Shown piece after piece: positions 33,301 through 46,400 of a stretch of DNA of 64,000 nucleotides (position 1 is the first letter of the stretch; each line of letters begins with the position of its first letter). The position numbers and the translations under genes were made by a program. The notes beneath the pieces were generated by a model that saw only the letters and a list, made by a program, of their open reading frames with translations, searched no databases and was not told the origin of the DNA. Origin of the DNA: Dama dama (lineage: Eukaryota > Chordata > Mammalia > Artiodactyla > Cervidae); assembly GCF_033118175.1 (NCBI RefSeq), contig NC_083701.1:9195501-9259500 (forward strand). Direction: 5' to 3'.

Positions 33301-36013
33301 ACAACGTTAAAATGTATTCCAACATATATACAGAAGCATCAAAGCCCATGAATAGCCAGGCCAATTTTGACTAAGAGAAGCAGCAGGGTAGGCAAGCGCC
33401 TCTACTAAGGTATGTGTGAAAACAGGAGAAAACAGTGTTCTGGACCCAAACTAGCATCTCCCTCGCACTGCCCCCAGATGGTTTAAGGGACTCAGCATGG
33501 TCTTAGATGCCCTCTTTGAACCAGGAGCTGAGCCAAGTGTTAAGGCCATACTAAGATGAATTTTGTACCCAATCAAGCCTGCAGTCATAGTAGAAATGGA
33601 ATAAGCTGTGCTAGAAAACATAACAAGTAAGTAAAACAAATCAGAATTCCTAAAATTTACCAAGCAGAAGTCTTTTTACCGCAGTGAGAGTCTTTCTGTT
33701 TTAGAGATGGAGAAAGGCTTAGAGGCCCCATTCAGCTGAGCCCTAAAGATAGAGTGAGTTTCCAGGTGGAAAGCAGGACGTGCTGACCACAGACCAGCAT
33801 GGAAAAGATCTAGAGGAAGGCATGGCATTTTCTAGGAATGGCGGCGGAGCTGGTGAGCCTGGACTGCAGGGTTTGTGTGGGAAAGGAGAAAGGAAAATTG
33901 AGTTTGAGGCCAATTCCTGGGGCCTGGAGCTCATTCTGAGGAATGCAGAATTGGGGCAATGTTGTAGGAAAGCCACGGAAATTTCTTCTAAGTCCTGTAA
34001 ATCATAGTGTAGAGGACATGACCTCTTCTACCTTCTCTTAAAACTGGCCAAGGGGTCAGTGCCACAGAATTCAGGCTTGCAACACGGCCTCCCCTTTCTT
34101 CTTCAACCTCCCATGAGGGCAGGTGAAACCTCCCACCTCCTGATCTGCTTTTGTTTGGAATTGCCTTTGCTTGGCATGGGATACGGGGAACTGGTTTTCT
34201 TAAGTTCCCACAGGGTGCAGGACACTCTACAAACCTTATATCATGACTCCTTGAATCCTCAGGAGACAGAATTAATCACACACATTTTATCCATGAAGCA
34301 GGTAAGTAAAAGGTTTCACCCAAGGCCAGCATCTTAATGCAAGCTTGTCTGATTCTAGGCTTTTTCTCTGACACATTGAGACCCTGAAAGCATCCCAGGC
34401 TCTTGGAGAAACATTCTCACAGTGTGGAAGAACACAGGATTTGGCTTCACAGGTTCCAGCCCCTAATGCAGTGCCTTCTTGACTGTGTGTTCTTTAGCAG
34501 GTCACTAAACATCTCCGAGCCTTGGCTTTCTCATGTCTAGATTAGAAACAAAATAAATGTCCCTTGCAAATCAATGTCAGGAACCTATGAGATCACGCAT
34601 TGAAATGGATTTATGGCCCCACACATGCTAAACAAATACATATAAGCTATTAATTATCACAGGAGTCTGTCTCGTTCAAATTTCAATAGTTCTGGCCCAA
34701 GATTTGCAGAAAGACTGAAGGTTTTATCCAAGAATATATCATCACCTCACTTTCATTCCCCCAAACATCTGCTGGTAGAGAGCACGTTGAAGGAACTGCT
34801 AATATATTGAAGTATTTTAGTTCTCTCAGTTCCAAATAATTTCACACGCATCCCAAAGACTGTGGGGAACAGTTGTAAAAGCTGTCTCTAAATGACTAAA
34901 ACAGAAGGAGGGTTTATTTTTAAATACACTACCATTTGTTAAAACAGATTCGTTTTTGAAATCCCCCAAACATCTCAACCCTCCAGAACTTTCAAAAGGA
35001 AAATTCTGCCTTCTGGGCCTGCTGGAAGGTATTTTTGGTGTCCTCTGGGTCCCCTTGAGTGTCTGGTTTCTGAGAGGGCCCTGGGGGGAATCCCTTTGGG
35101 AACAACTCACAGTCAGGAAAGTCTGCTTTCAGTACCAGAAACTGCAAGATGTTTGTGCTCAGGTCTCTTGCCACTCAGATGGACCCCCTACAGAGGGACA
35201 GACTGAAGACCACCCGAAGCGAAGGACAAGAAACACAAGAAAGAGGTGGGAGGAAGGGAAGTGGACCAGCTTGTGGGTCCCAGGACACACACCACCATCC
35301 CACTACCCAGGTTCACGAGCTAGCTCCTCCACTGGCTGTATGTTAATCACGGAGCATCGACCAGAACACAGCAGCGTTGGGTGCCCCGGGCTCTGTGGAG
35401 AGCCGGGCACTGCTGGCCCCTGCTGGCCTGGAGTTGACAGTCTGTGGGAGAGACACATGTGGCAGGAAGAGTAATTCTGCACTGGTGGGGAAGCGGGAGA
35501 AAGGCTGGATGAGATTTATAGGTGGCAGCGGCCTCAGGAAGGGGGTCCGATCTGAGGCTGGAAAGTCTGGGAGGAGTCCCTGAAAGACGAGGAGGTCAGG
35601 AAAGAGAACAAAGGGAGAAAAGCATTTCGGGCAGAGGAAACCACCTGGAAGAGGCCGAATAGAGCCCAGACTTCTCAATGAACACCAGACGGCTCCGTGG
35701 CTGCAGGAGAGAGATAAAGCGGCAGGAGGCACTGCTCCCTTTCAGGGCAGAGACGATGCCCATCCGGCCTCAACTGTGCCCTCTGCACTGACACTTCTCT
35801 ACCCTCCTCGTAGTCATGGGTTTGGATCCCAGGAAGCCTGGACAGAGCTGCGTGTGGTTTGATGGGCTTAAAATCGCCAGGTGGTCCCTGACACTGGCCC
35901 TGACGGTTCTCCATTGCTCTTTCCTCTGTGTCACTTAACAGTCTCCTCATTGCTTTCTTTTCCTTACAAGCATCCTCCACCAAGCTCTAGAAGTCTGATT
36001 CTTCGATGGTAGG

Positions 36014-36465
36014 AGTGTTCATAGTAGCACTATTGCCAGTAGCCAAAAGGGGGAAGCAATCCACATGTCAATCAGCAGATGAATGGATCAACAAAGCATG
36101 GTGTACACACACAACGCAATATCACTCAGCCTTAAAAATAAATGAAATTCTGATGCATGCTACAACATGGATGAACCTTGAGGACATCATGCTAAGTGAA
36201 ATAAGCCAGTTACAAAAGGACAGATCTCATGGGATTCCACCAACATGAGATAAATTCGTATTAGAGTGGGCAAATTCACAGAGACAGGAAGTAGAATAGA
36301 GGTTACCAGGGGCTGGGAGGAAAGGAGAATGGGAAGATAGTGCTTAATAGGTGCAGAGTCTCTGTTTGGAATGATGAAAAGGTGCTGCTGATGATTAATA
36401 CTGATGGTCACACAACGTTGCGAATGTACTTAATGCCAGTGAATGGTATGCCTGGTAATGGTTAA
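36014..36465 (+). mobile_element. Old L1 3' end
   Basis: Resembles L1M-type 3' sequence: AGTAGCACTATTGCCAGTAG, ACATGGATGAACCTTGAGGA, TAAGTGAAATAAGCCAGT and TTAATGCCAGTGAATGG. It carries no coding potential. Confidence 0.85.
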
Positions 36466-36971
36466 GATGGGAAACCAAGTCAGCAAACAAACAAAAGCCA
36501 CCAACGGTTCACATGCACTCAGGATAAAACCCAAGGTGCTCAGTGCAGTCTGGCTGTTCTCTGCCTCCCAGCCTCCACTCCACAGTCCAGGCAGACCCTG
36601 CCCTCCAGCCGCATTGCATGATGGGCAGATCCCAGTGAGGAGCCCTTGATGCCAGGACTCTGGCTGCGTGCCAACACAGCCTGCAGCATCAGCGTGCACA
36701 GTCCCTCTCCCAGGGCACTCCCTCCTCCCTGAGCTTGGCCAGGGGCTTCTCTCTGAGCTGCCATAAGACTCTCTTTTCAACAGCTGCGTTAAGTGTCTGT
36801 CCCCTCTCTCTCAAGTAAACCACAAGCTTCCTGAAAGCTGGGCACACATCATGTAGTAAGGCATTTCCAGCAATGAGCATAGTACCTGGCACCAGTTGGA
36901 CATTCAATAAAATTAGAAGCTAATCAGAACACCCAACAGAGATTATGCTGTGGTCAACAGGTGGTTTCCTC

Positions 36972-37068
36972 CATCATAATTATTCCATCCCTATCATTAT
37001 CATATCACCATCATCATTATTTTCACCACCTTCATCACCATTATCATCATTATCACTAACACTACCCT
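36972..37068 (+). repeat. ATC/ATT triplet-rich repeat
   Basis: Interrupted CAT/CAC/ATT triplets lying about 190 nt past the donor side of TG exon f, in the SLA-containing intron. Confidence 0.7.
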
Positions 37069-37253
37069 GTCTACATGATTAGTACTTTGGTTATGAGTAG
37101 CCAGTAACATCCTGGCTCATGTATGCATAGAAAGATGGCCATGGGTGGGACACCCATTCAGAACAAAGGATAAAGGAAATCCAAGCAATCGAAGCCAGGT
37201 GGGGGGAGGAAGGACAGCCTTCAGCAAGACTGAAGACAGATTGGGCAGCTCAC

Positions 37254-37456
37254 CATCAGCACAGCTCTCCGGAAGAGTCTGGAGTTGGCGGCTCTGGTGG
37301 TTACAAGGTGGATGCTGGCCACGTCGGCTCCGCCACGGTCTGCTGCCAGGGTCACGCGCCGAGGGTCCCCGCCAAACGCTCGGATGTGGGTCTGCACCCA
37401 GGTCAGAGCCACCATCTGGTCCAGCAGCCCCCAGTTGCCGCTCAGCTCGTTGGACC
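37254..37456 (-). CDS. TG: TG exon f (ChEL, degenerate nucleophile elbow)
   Basis: The acceptor TCTTTCCTAAG lies above 37456 and the donor GTGAGC lies below 37254. It has 203 nt: two bases completing Gly, then 67 codons. It encodes NELSGNWGLLDQMVALTWVQ, THIRAFGGDPRRVTLAADRG, GADVASIHLVTTRAANSRLF and RRAVLM. Where active cholinesterases have Gly-Glu-Ser-Ala-Gly, this exon has Ala-Asp-Arg-Gly-Gly, so the catalytic serine is absent, as expected for TG. The intron that follows contains SLA. Confidence 0.96.
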
Positions 37457-40400
37457 CTTAGGAAAGAGGAAAGCCTTTAACCCTCTGTGATCCTGCACCC
37501 TGGATGCAGCCAGTCAGGCACGTGGCACCTGTGGGGGACCTAGACTCCCGTCCACCCAGGTCAGGACTGTGACTTCTCAATACAGTGGGAGAGCCTGGGC
37601 TCTGGAATCAGGCCCATCCAACTGGGATTCTCCCATCAGCCTTTGCCAAGTAGGAGACCATGGACACGTCTCTCCACGTCTGTGGACTAAGGCTTCCCCG
37701 TCCTAAAGGGGGTGGCTGCTCAGATGAGAGGCAATGCGTGTTCAGAGCCCCCGCTTGGCACATCCAGGGAAAAGAAGCTGAGCTTTCTGCCCCGGATCCT
37801 CCCTGACTGCCCCAACTCTCCGGGTCTCTTCCCCGGGATGAAGGCTAGGCCAGCCTGGGGCCATCAGTCTCACCCCTTCCCACCACCTTCCATGACCTTC
37901 AGCAGCACTCAGTAGAGCTGATCTTTTTTTTTCATATAATTTAGGAAATATTTTTTATTTATTTTTAGATTTTTTTTTTTGATGAGGACCATATTCAAAG
38001 TCTTTATTGAATTTTTTGCAATATTGCTTCTGTTGTATATTTTGACTTCTTGGCTGCAAGGCATGCTAGCTCCCTGATGAGGGATAGAACCTGCATTTCC
38101 TGCATTGGAAGGCAAAGTTTTAACCACTGGACCACCAGGGAAGTCCCCAGTAAATATTTACTGAAAGCTCAGCACTTTTTAAAAATGGAATGATTCAGAC
38201 ACAAGAAAACCTACAGCCAGAACACTCTTCTCCTTGGCATGCGGAACACTCTATGCCCAGACCCCACGGCCATCTCTGAATTGAGTGGACCCTCCTTAGT
38301 CTACACCACTAAGGACCCTGAAGCACCAGGCCTGTCCTGGTCTGAGCCGAGGCTCACCCCCTCTTCTCTGGCAGACCCTTGGCTTCAACCACCACTTACG
38401 GCGGCTGACTCTCAGGACCCTTGGCTTCAACCACTGCCTACGTGAGGCTGACTCTCAGGATGACATCGCTGCCCAGAACACTCTCCAGGCCCAGGTCCCT
38501 CACATTCCTCCAGGAGGCTGACTCACAGGCACCTCAGGTCCATTCAGTCCCAAAGGGAATCGATTCCAAGTCTCCTGAGCGCCCTGCCAGCAGCTTCTCC
38601 CGAGTTTCTTACCTTCTCCCTCAAACCCAGCCACACCCACCCACTCCTCTCCTGCACAACCTCGTGGGTCTTCCCGGACTCCTCTTTCAGCTGCATCCCC
38701 TCCTCCCCACTCCCCTGATGCGGTGAGTGCTCCCCCACTGATCTCTGCCCTATCTCTCCTAGAGTTGTTCACTGGCCTCCCGTATCCTCACTCTCCTCTT
38801 GCCCCTGAATTCTCCGTGTGCATCCAGAGTGATCTTCTAAATTGCAATTTGGTTATCTCTCTCTGAGACACACACACACCCCCCAGTATACACACTCACA
38901 CCCCCTAATGTATACACACACACAACACAATGTATACACACACACCCCAATGTATGCACACACACCCCAATGTACACACATACCACCCCAACATATACAC
39001 ACACCCCCCAATATATACACACACACCCCCAACATATATACACACACACACACAACAATGTATACACACACACACCAATGTACACACACACCCCAATGTA
39101 CACACACATACACACAACAATGTACACACACACCCCAATGTACACACACATACACACAACAATGTATGTACACACCAGTGTACACACACAAACACACTAA
39201 CCAACATACACACACATGTACACACACATCAACGTACACACACACACCCCCTGCCCCATCCTATGTAAAGTCTCCCATCTCATCTCATGGTCCTTGGGGC
39301 ACCATTTCAATTCTTCTCATGCATTCCAAGCCCCCCAGGACCCGGTCGCCCATCTCTGGGGCACATCTCTCTTTGTCTCCACCCCCGTCACCCCGTCCTG
39401 TGCTGCAGCCACCCAGCTCCCCATCAGATGCTCAAACACCACACCCCTCCCCTCCCCCACCCTGGGCTCGGCAAGTGACTTCCTCCACCCAGAACCCTCC
39501 CTATGCCCTTGACCTGCCCTAGCTCCGACCTCTGACCAAGTCATCCTCTGAGTCTGAGCTACACTGTCAATTCACAGGCAGCCTTGGGGGAAGTGAGGGT
39601 CCCCTTTCAGAGTACTTGCCAGCATGGGGTTCCCTGCTAGACTCCGCCCTTCACTAAAACCAGCGGCATGCAGTTGGTCCTTATGAAATGTTAAGTGAAT
39701 GAAATGACTACACTTATGATGAACACGATTCAGTATCAAGTGAGAAACTGTCAACAAAAACCCATTTCCCCAGATAGAAAAGTAGCAAAACCTCGCATCC
39801 TGCTTCCCCAGCCTGCTGTTCACCAAGGGCTGACGAGAACACCAGCTCGGTGGACATAATGGTTCGAATTACTCCTCCAGCTGGGGAGACGCTCAGAATT
39901 TCTTCAAACGCATTTCATGTTCTGGGTTTAGTGAAGCCACTGGCACCCTTCTCTGTGGGCTTTTCTGGATTGCAGACACATTCTGTTTGTTTCCAAGGTC
40001 TCAGGGAGGGCAGAAAGGCTGGGCAGCGGCTGAACAAGACCCAGTCTGGGAAGTGACGCCCACGGCCTGCATTTCCAGGGACAGCGTGGAGGCATGGCAT
40101 TGTCCCTGACTCCCAGGCCCCCAAGTAGCAGCTTCCCATGGACAACGCTGACATTCTGGGGTCTACAGACCCTTAGGAAGTCAGAGATGAGGGCTCTCTC
40201 AGGAAGCAAGTCTGAACTGGGCTTCACCTGATGCCAGGACTGTGCTGAGTAGTGCAGAGAGCAAGACAGACAAGGTCTCAGCCCTCAGGGCAGACAGCCT
40301 CCAGGACACGCACAGGGAGCCGCCAACTAGCTCATCTGAGATGGTCTAGCTCAGCCCTTTCACTCCCTAGTGGAACCTGAGACTTGAAAGGGAAAGAGTT

Positions 40401-43400
40401 TGTTTAGTTGCAAGAAGTAAATTTTCTTTCTTTTTTTTTTTTTTAATGTGGACTGAAGTCTTTATGGAATTTGTCACAATATTGTTTCTGTTTTATGTTT
40501 TGGTTTTCTGGCCACAAGACGCGTGGGATCTTAGCTTCCTGATCAGGGAATGAACCCCCACTCCCTGCACTGGAAGGCGAAGTCTTAACCACTGGGCTGC
40601 CAGGGAAGTTCCCCAGAAGCAAAACTGAGATAGAATCGGCACTTCAATCTAACACACACTCAGTACCTATTGTCCTAACATTCAACCCAATTCAGCAAAC
40701 ATTTGTCAAAAAAAATAAATCTATGGTGTGCAAGGCACTCTGTTATTTTCATTAAAAATTTTAGGTACTCTTTTTATGGAACTTTCTCTGCTCAGAAGCC
40801 TTCATAACGCCTTCATTCCCGCTGCATCAAGTCTAACTTCTTCCTGGCTTCTCCTCCCCTCTAAGATTAACTTCAGACTTCCCTGGTGGCTCAGCTGGTA
40901 AAGAATCTGCCTGCAATGCAGGAGACCCGGGTTCGATCCCTGGGTTGGGAAGATCCCCTGGAGGAGGGTCTGGCAACCCACTCCAGTATTCTCGCCTGGA
41001 GAATTCTATGGACAGAGGAGCCTGGTGGGCTACAAGTCCATGGTGGGGTGGATCTCAAAAAGCCAGACACAACTGAAGCAACTAAGCAGAGGCAGCAAGA
41101 TTAACTTCAGCCCATCTGAGCCGTCTGGGTTCCCCTCACTTTCCAACACCCGTCCTAGTCCAGGCATCGGGGTCTGCTCATTGCCTGTGCTCATCACCCT
41201 ACAGTCTGGTCTTGGCTGAGTTCCATTCTCTTCATCTTCAGGGCTGAGCTCTGGTCTCACCTGATTCAGCCCCACCACAAACATGCAGCAAGCAGTGCTG
41301 CTGGGGGCATGAAACTGGACAGGGCTGCTCTCTGCTGGCCAGGCACATACAGTCCAGGAGGAGTCCAGGATGTAAGTGGAAGATCTCTGGACAAACATGA
41401 TGATGCGCCTCTCCAACTGCCTCACCCCACCCCGAACTAATCCTCCAGCTCTGTTCTACCCACTCTCTGGTCAGAACACATCAGCAAACATTGAGTTGTC
41501 TCCTCACGGTCTAATTGACTCTTGCTTACTCATTTGATTATTTATTCAGTTATCTTTCTAAAACTCCTCAGCTGGGCTCACAGCAGTTCCTCCCCCAGTT
41601 CTTGTTGATGGCCATCAATAAAAGGGATTGTGGTGCACAGGCTTTGCAGGTGGGTTATGGAGCCAGACCAGTCAGGCACCGGTCTCACTCCATCCCCTAC
41701 AAGCTCTGCGGGGCTCTGGATGAGTTACTTAATGTGACTTGACTTTCTCCATCTGTAAAATGGGATAATAATAGTACCAACCTCAACAGGTTGTTATGAT
41801 GATTGAATTTGTTAAGAATTCTAAAAGGAACAGAATGATGCAGAACCTGGTATAAAGCACTCTAGAAGTTGCTTGTCTTTTCTTAAATAAGATAGTACAG
41901 GTTTAGGTTCAGCTATTATCTCCCAGATGCCCTTTGTGGGGTCTACCTTGTCTTCAGCAACAGAAGTTGCACCTGTGATGGAGCAGGACTCCGGGCCTGT
42001 TCTTCTTGTCACAAAGGGGAGCAGACCCCTCAGAGGGGAGGCACTAAGGGGAAGCTCTGAGTGCCCCCAGGATGACGCGGTGCTGGGCACATTACGGGGC
42101 CTGGCCTTCAATCTGGCTCCCAGGCCAAAGCACACTTCCTGTTCGCACACCCTTCAGGAGGCCTGCGGACCATGGCCCACCCACTCCTCTGACCCTGCAA
42201 GGCCACTGGCCCCGGGTCCCCTCACTGCATTGTTTTGCCAAAGAGAGGAGGGTAATCACTGTGCCCCACGCTGGAGGGGTCTTTCCTGCCAGTGAGATCC
42301 AGGTGGGGGACCCCTTCACTGCCTTCCCACCTGCTCTTCACCAGGAACCGCGCTCCTTTTAAGTGCTGTTGAGTCTGGGCTTTGCTCTCAGAGAACACGA
42401 GTTTGTCTAGTCAGCCGCAGAGCTGACATCACTTTCTGTTTCCATCTCTTTCTTAATGTGCCTCTGGAGTCTGGAGCTCTCTCTCAGGGGATTATCTTTA
42501 CTCTGAACTACAACAGCAGATGCTGCGTACATTCATCACACAAGATAAAGTACATGAAGTGGCAACTCGGCATGACTCAGTAACTGCCAGGGCTGCTGCT
42601 GGCCAGATGCAGGGCCTGGACGTGGCTGCAGAGAGCCCTCCCTTACGGAGGTCCTACCAGGGAAAGGGAAGCAGTGTTAACCCTTGGGAGCCCCTGCGAG
42701 GTGCCAGCAAGCTTCCAGATGTTTGCCTTCACACGCTTGATCTCATGAGAGGCGAGCAGCCTGGAATGGATGAGACGCGGAGGGACTGAACCCGGGTCTC
42801 CTGCGTTCTAGGCATATTCTTTACCCTCTGAGCCACCAAGAGCTTAAGGGGGGCTGGTAAAGGATCCACCTGCCAATGCAGTCGATGCTAGAGATGTGGA
42901 TTTGACCCCTGAGGTCGAGAAGATCCCTTGGAGTAGAAAATGGCAACAGACTTCCAGTATTCTTGCCTGGAGAATCCTATGGATAGAGGAGCCTGGCTGG
43001 CTACAGTCCTCGGGGCTACAGAGATTGGGACACAGCTGAGCGACAGAGCACACACACTCAGAAGTGAGGCAGAAAGTCCCCCGACTGCTCTGAGCCCCGA
43101 GCTCAGAAATGGCCACACTGTGCTGACGTCATGGAGATGCCTGGAGACCGAGATGATGTCACCTGGGAAAGACGTCTGGTAGAGACACAGGTGCCAGGTG
43201 AGCGTCCCTCTCTCTCTCTCTCTTGCTGACAGCGTTGCTTTAAGCAGAGGAACAGGCGGTGTTGCAAGCCAGGAGTGAGAAGGGGTGGGTGTTCTCTGCC
43301 TCCCCTGACACTGCTCCCAGAAATGGGCTCGCCTTCCCAGAAGCCCACGGAATTCTCCATAGATTACAGCCCATGAAATCATAAGCCCGCCCCCTCACCG

Positions 43401-46400
43401 ACGGGTAGCATATGGAAGTTCTCTTCTGTCTGGAAAAGCTCTGAGCCAGAGTCACCCAGGTCTGTGGAAAGCCCCACCCAAGCGGGTCCCACAGGCTGGC
43501 TTCTGGGTTTCACCATCTCTTTAGCAAAAGGAGCTCCTGACTTAACAGAGTCATCAGTTGTGTTTTTGAAAAAGGAAAGAAAATCCAGCAGGAGTGCTCA
43601 GTCCTCTAGCCCTGCCGCTGCCTCCCCGAAGGAAAGCCTGAAATCGGTTCATCAGCCACACTCCCCTCATCGGCACCTGTCACACATTGCCTTACCTTGT
43701 TGCCTGTTTCATGATTGCTGTGGAAACCTAAAATCTTCGTTGTGACACTCAGGGCCTCTAGCCACATGGTCCACCCAGCCCTATCCCCCAGTGTCCCCGG
43801 AGTTCTGCTCACGCTGGATGCCTGCCTCGCTCACCCACGTTCTAGAGGAGCCATGGTTCTGGCCAGGTTACCTCCCAATCGCCCAGCCATATCCACCATG
43901 CAAGGCACCCCAGGTCTTAAATGCGATCCCCGGAGAACAGAGATGATGCTTGGTGCTGTCCTTGAGAACACGCAAAGCCCATCACAGCCTCTGGAGCCCC
44001 TTCACACCTCGCGTGAGCCTCCCAGTGACTTTGGAAGTTGGGTTAAAATTACTCCCATTTTACAGAGGAGAAAACTGAGACTTGAAGAAAGGGAGGGTTG
44101 TGTCCAAGGTCACACGGATAACACTTGGCTCTTTGGATTCCCAGACCAAGACATCCACCCTCCACCACAGCTGCCTAACAAACTACTGCCCTACCACCAG
44201 AGGTGGGGTGGGGTTCGTGGGAGTGGGGTTGGGGTGGAGAGGAAGGAAAAGACATGGGTGGGTGATGCTGGGATTGGTCCAAGCCTCAATTCTGCCCTGC
44301 AGGCTGGTGGGGAAGGTGGAGGGTGTAACCTGAGGGATAAAGGCCAGAAATTGACAGTGATGATTGAAATCATTGTCTATGCAGCCCTTACTCTAGTAAA
44401 TGTCTCTCTGAGGGTCCCAGAGCTCTGATCCATCCCTTAGTGTCTCCAGGGCAAGTGGACCCTGGTGGTGAATCCTGGCTCTGCCTTTTCCTGGCCATGT
44501 GAGCCTGAGCAAGGGTCTAGCCCTCTGGGGTCTCAATATGCAGAAGCGCACACACAGAGATATTAATATCACAAGACAAGACATGTTAAGGTACTTGGAA
44601 CGGCTTCAAACACATGGTGAGTTTCATCAGTGGCAACTGTGACCTACGGGCATCAGCATGGCTGGAGCGTCTCATGAAGGTACTGCCCATTCAGTGGGCT
44701 GAAGGAGGGCCGGGGGCCAGGAAGGGATGAGGTTTTAGGAAGAAAGGACTAAATGCACACAAACAACACACTCGGCTCAGGGAGTCAGCGGTCCCCACCA
44801 ACCCCAGCAACTCACCGGAACTCAGGAAGCCAAAGATGCCCGTGCGATAGCTGGCCGTGACCACGATGAGGTTGCCGACAGCAGCCAGGAAGGAGCCGTC
44901 CACGGCCAGCCGGTCCCCACTGCCCTTGCCCTCCGCGGCGTTGTGGAAGAACACCAGCACGGATGCATTGGGGGCCTGTAGGGAGCACAGAAATGTGGGG
45001 GCTGCAGGCGGCCACCTCCCCCTCCAGAGCTTGGGAAGGGCACCTTTGCCATGTAGGTGCCAGACTGAGCCGACACAGAGCTCTGGGTATGTCAACACAC
45101 CTATCCCAAGGCCAGGCAGGGGAGACGGAGCAGCCCAAGAATGGCAAAGCTACTTTTGACTGGAAACTCCCCGAGGGGGAAGGGGTTCTGGATTTGAAGT
45201 CAGGAGATGGGGATCAAGTCTCTGCTCAGCCCAACTGTGCTTTCTTAGTAAGACCCATGAAGACTCTCCTAGCCTCAGTTTCTACACCTCTAAAGTGGGA
45301 AAGGGGGGAGAAGAAAGAAATAAACATACCTATCATTTCCTCCCAGAGTCAGTGTGAAGACCAGTGACTTCATAGATCAACTGTGAAGTACTGCTGTCAA
45401 CTTCTTGCTCACATTACGGCAAAAGTGTAATGCTCACCGATCACCACTCACTGGCCCTAGCCGTGAGCTCTGGGACCCGACTGACCAAATCTACAGTAAT
45501 AGTGAGTGACCTTAGACAAGTCACCCGACCTCTCTGAGCCTTGGGCTTCTCATCTATCCAATGGGAATGACACCTCTTAGAGGCGTCAGGAGGATCAGAA
45601 GGGAGGATGCTGTGAGGTGTTCAGCCGATGACGGGCACAGACCTCCAGAGGTGTCCCTCCCCGAGCCCCTACTCTTTCCAGTGTGTTCAACACTGTCCAG
45701 CTCCTACACTGCCCAAGTGACGGTCTCCTCCAGGCTTTAGGTGTGGTCTCTGTCCCACTCTTTGCCATTTCCAATGTCTCTCTTATCACCTGTTCATTGG
45801 TTAATTAGTATCTATGCCTTGTTTTATTCCATTCTCATAAGAACTTCATGAGCTGATGTTATTTCTCGCCCTACTTTTCAAGACAGGAAACTGGGGCACA
45901 TAGAATATGAGTGGCCTTCTCCAGGCCAGGGAGGCAATGGTAAGTGGCAGGCTGGTTTGGAGCCAGAACTTAATTCAACATCCCCAGCATGATCCGGCCA
46001 GCACTGGGCATCACCATCACCTCCTTCACTCCAGGCTCTATGCTTCTATTAATGCATCCCAGAGGAACCTCCATATCCAGATGTCCTTGTTTCAAATCTC
46101 ACTCAGAAGCTTGCTGTGCTCAAATCTCCAAAGTGCATTGCCTCTGGCTGCTGGTGGCTCAGGGACCAGGAAGTGGAGGCGCATCACATGCACCGTGGGA
46201 TCTGCCAACACGACTCACGTTTCCTAAGGCTCATCAGTTCTGTTTTCTCTCATGAGTTCTGACCCTTCCCCCCAGACAGGAAACTCAACTCAACATCAGG
46301 ATCCTAGATGCTACTTAGGCAGATACAGGCTTCAAAACAGGGACTAACCAGAGTCAACCCTGAATATTCACTGGAAAGACGGAAGCTGAAGTTCCAATAC

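Larger units (their letters stand above)
31701..37253 (-). other. TG intron between SLA and TG exon f
   Basis: 5.5 kb with no recognised exon. It holds two Bov-tA SINEs, an L1 3' end, an L2-like fragment near 36800-36915 and the ATC triplet repeat. An unrecognised 78-codon plus-strand frame lies at 32762-32998. A 172-codon plus-strand frame at 34956-35474 has no gene-like features that I recognise. Confidence 0.75.
37457..44815 (-). other. TG intron between exons e and f
   Basis: A 7.4-kb intron. It holds two antisense CHR-type SINEs, the AC-rich minisatellite, two Bov-tA SINEs and a SINE head fragment. No additional exon was seen. The 237-codon plus-strand frame at 43715-44428 is judged fortuitous. 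Confidence 0.85.

Noticed and set aside
34956..35474. A 172-codon plus-strand open frame between SLA and TG exon f
   Set aside because: Composition is ordinary for GC-rich intron sequence and no motif was recognised; treated as chance.
38842..39522. A 226-codon plus-strand frame and several 100-130 codon minus-strand frames rich in His/Thr or Cys/Val
   Set aside because: They are translations of the AC-rich minisatellite, which is stop-poor in several frames; there are no splice or domain features.
40877..41096. tRNA-like box sequences in this and other SINE heads
   Set aside because: They belong to tRNA-derived SINEs; no complete cloverleaf with flanks of a real tRNA gene was found.
43715..44428. 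A 237-codon plus-strand open frame
   Set aside because: It has no recognisable domain or supporting gene structure, and it lies antisense in a TG intron with SINE and low-complexity neighbours.
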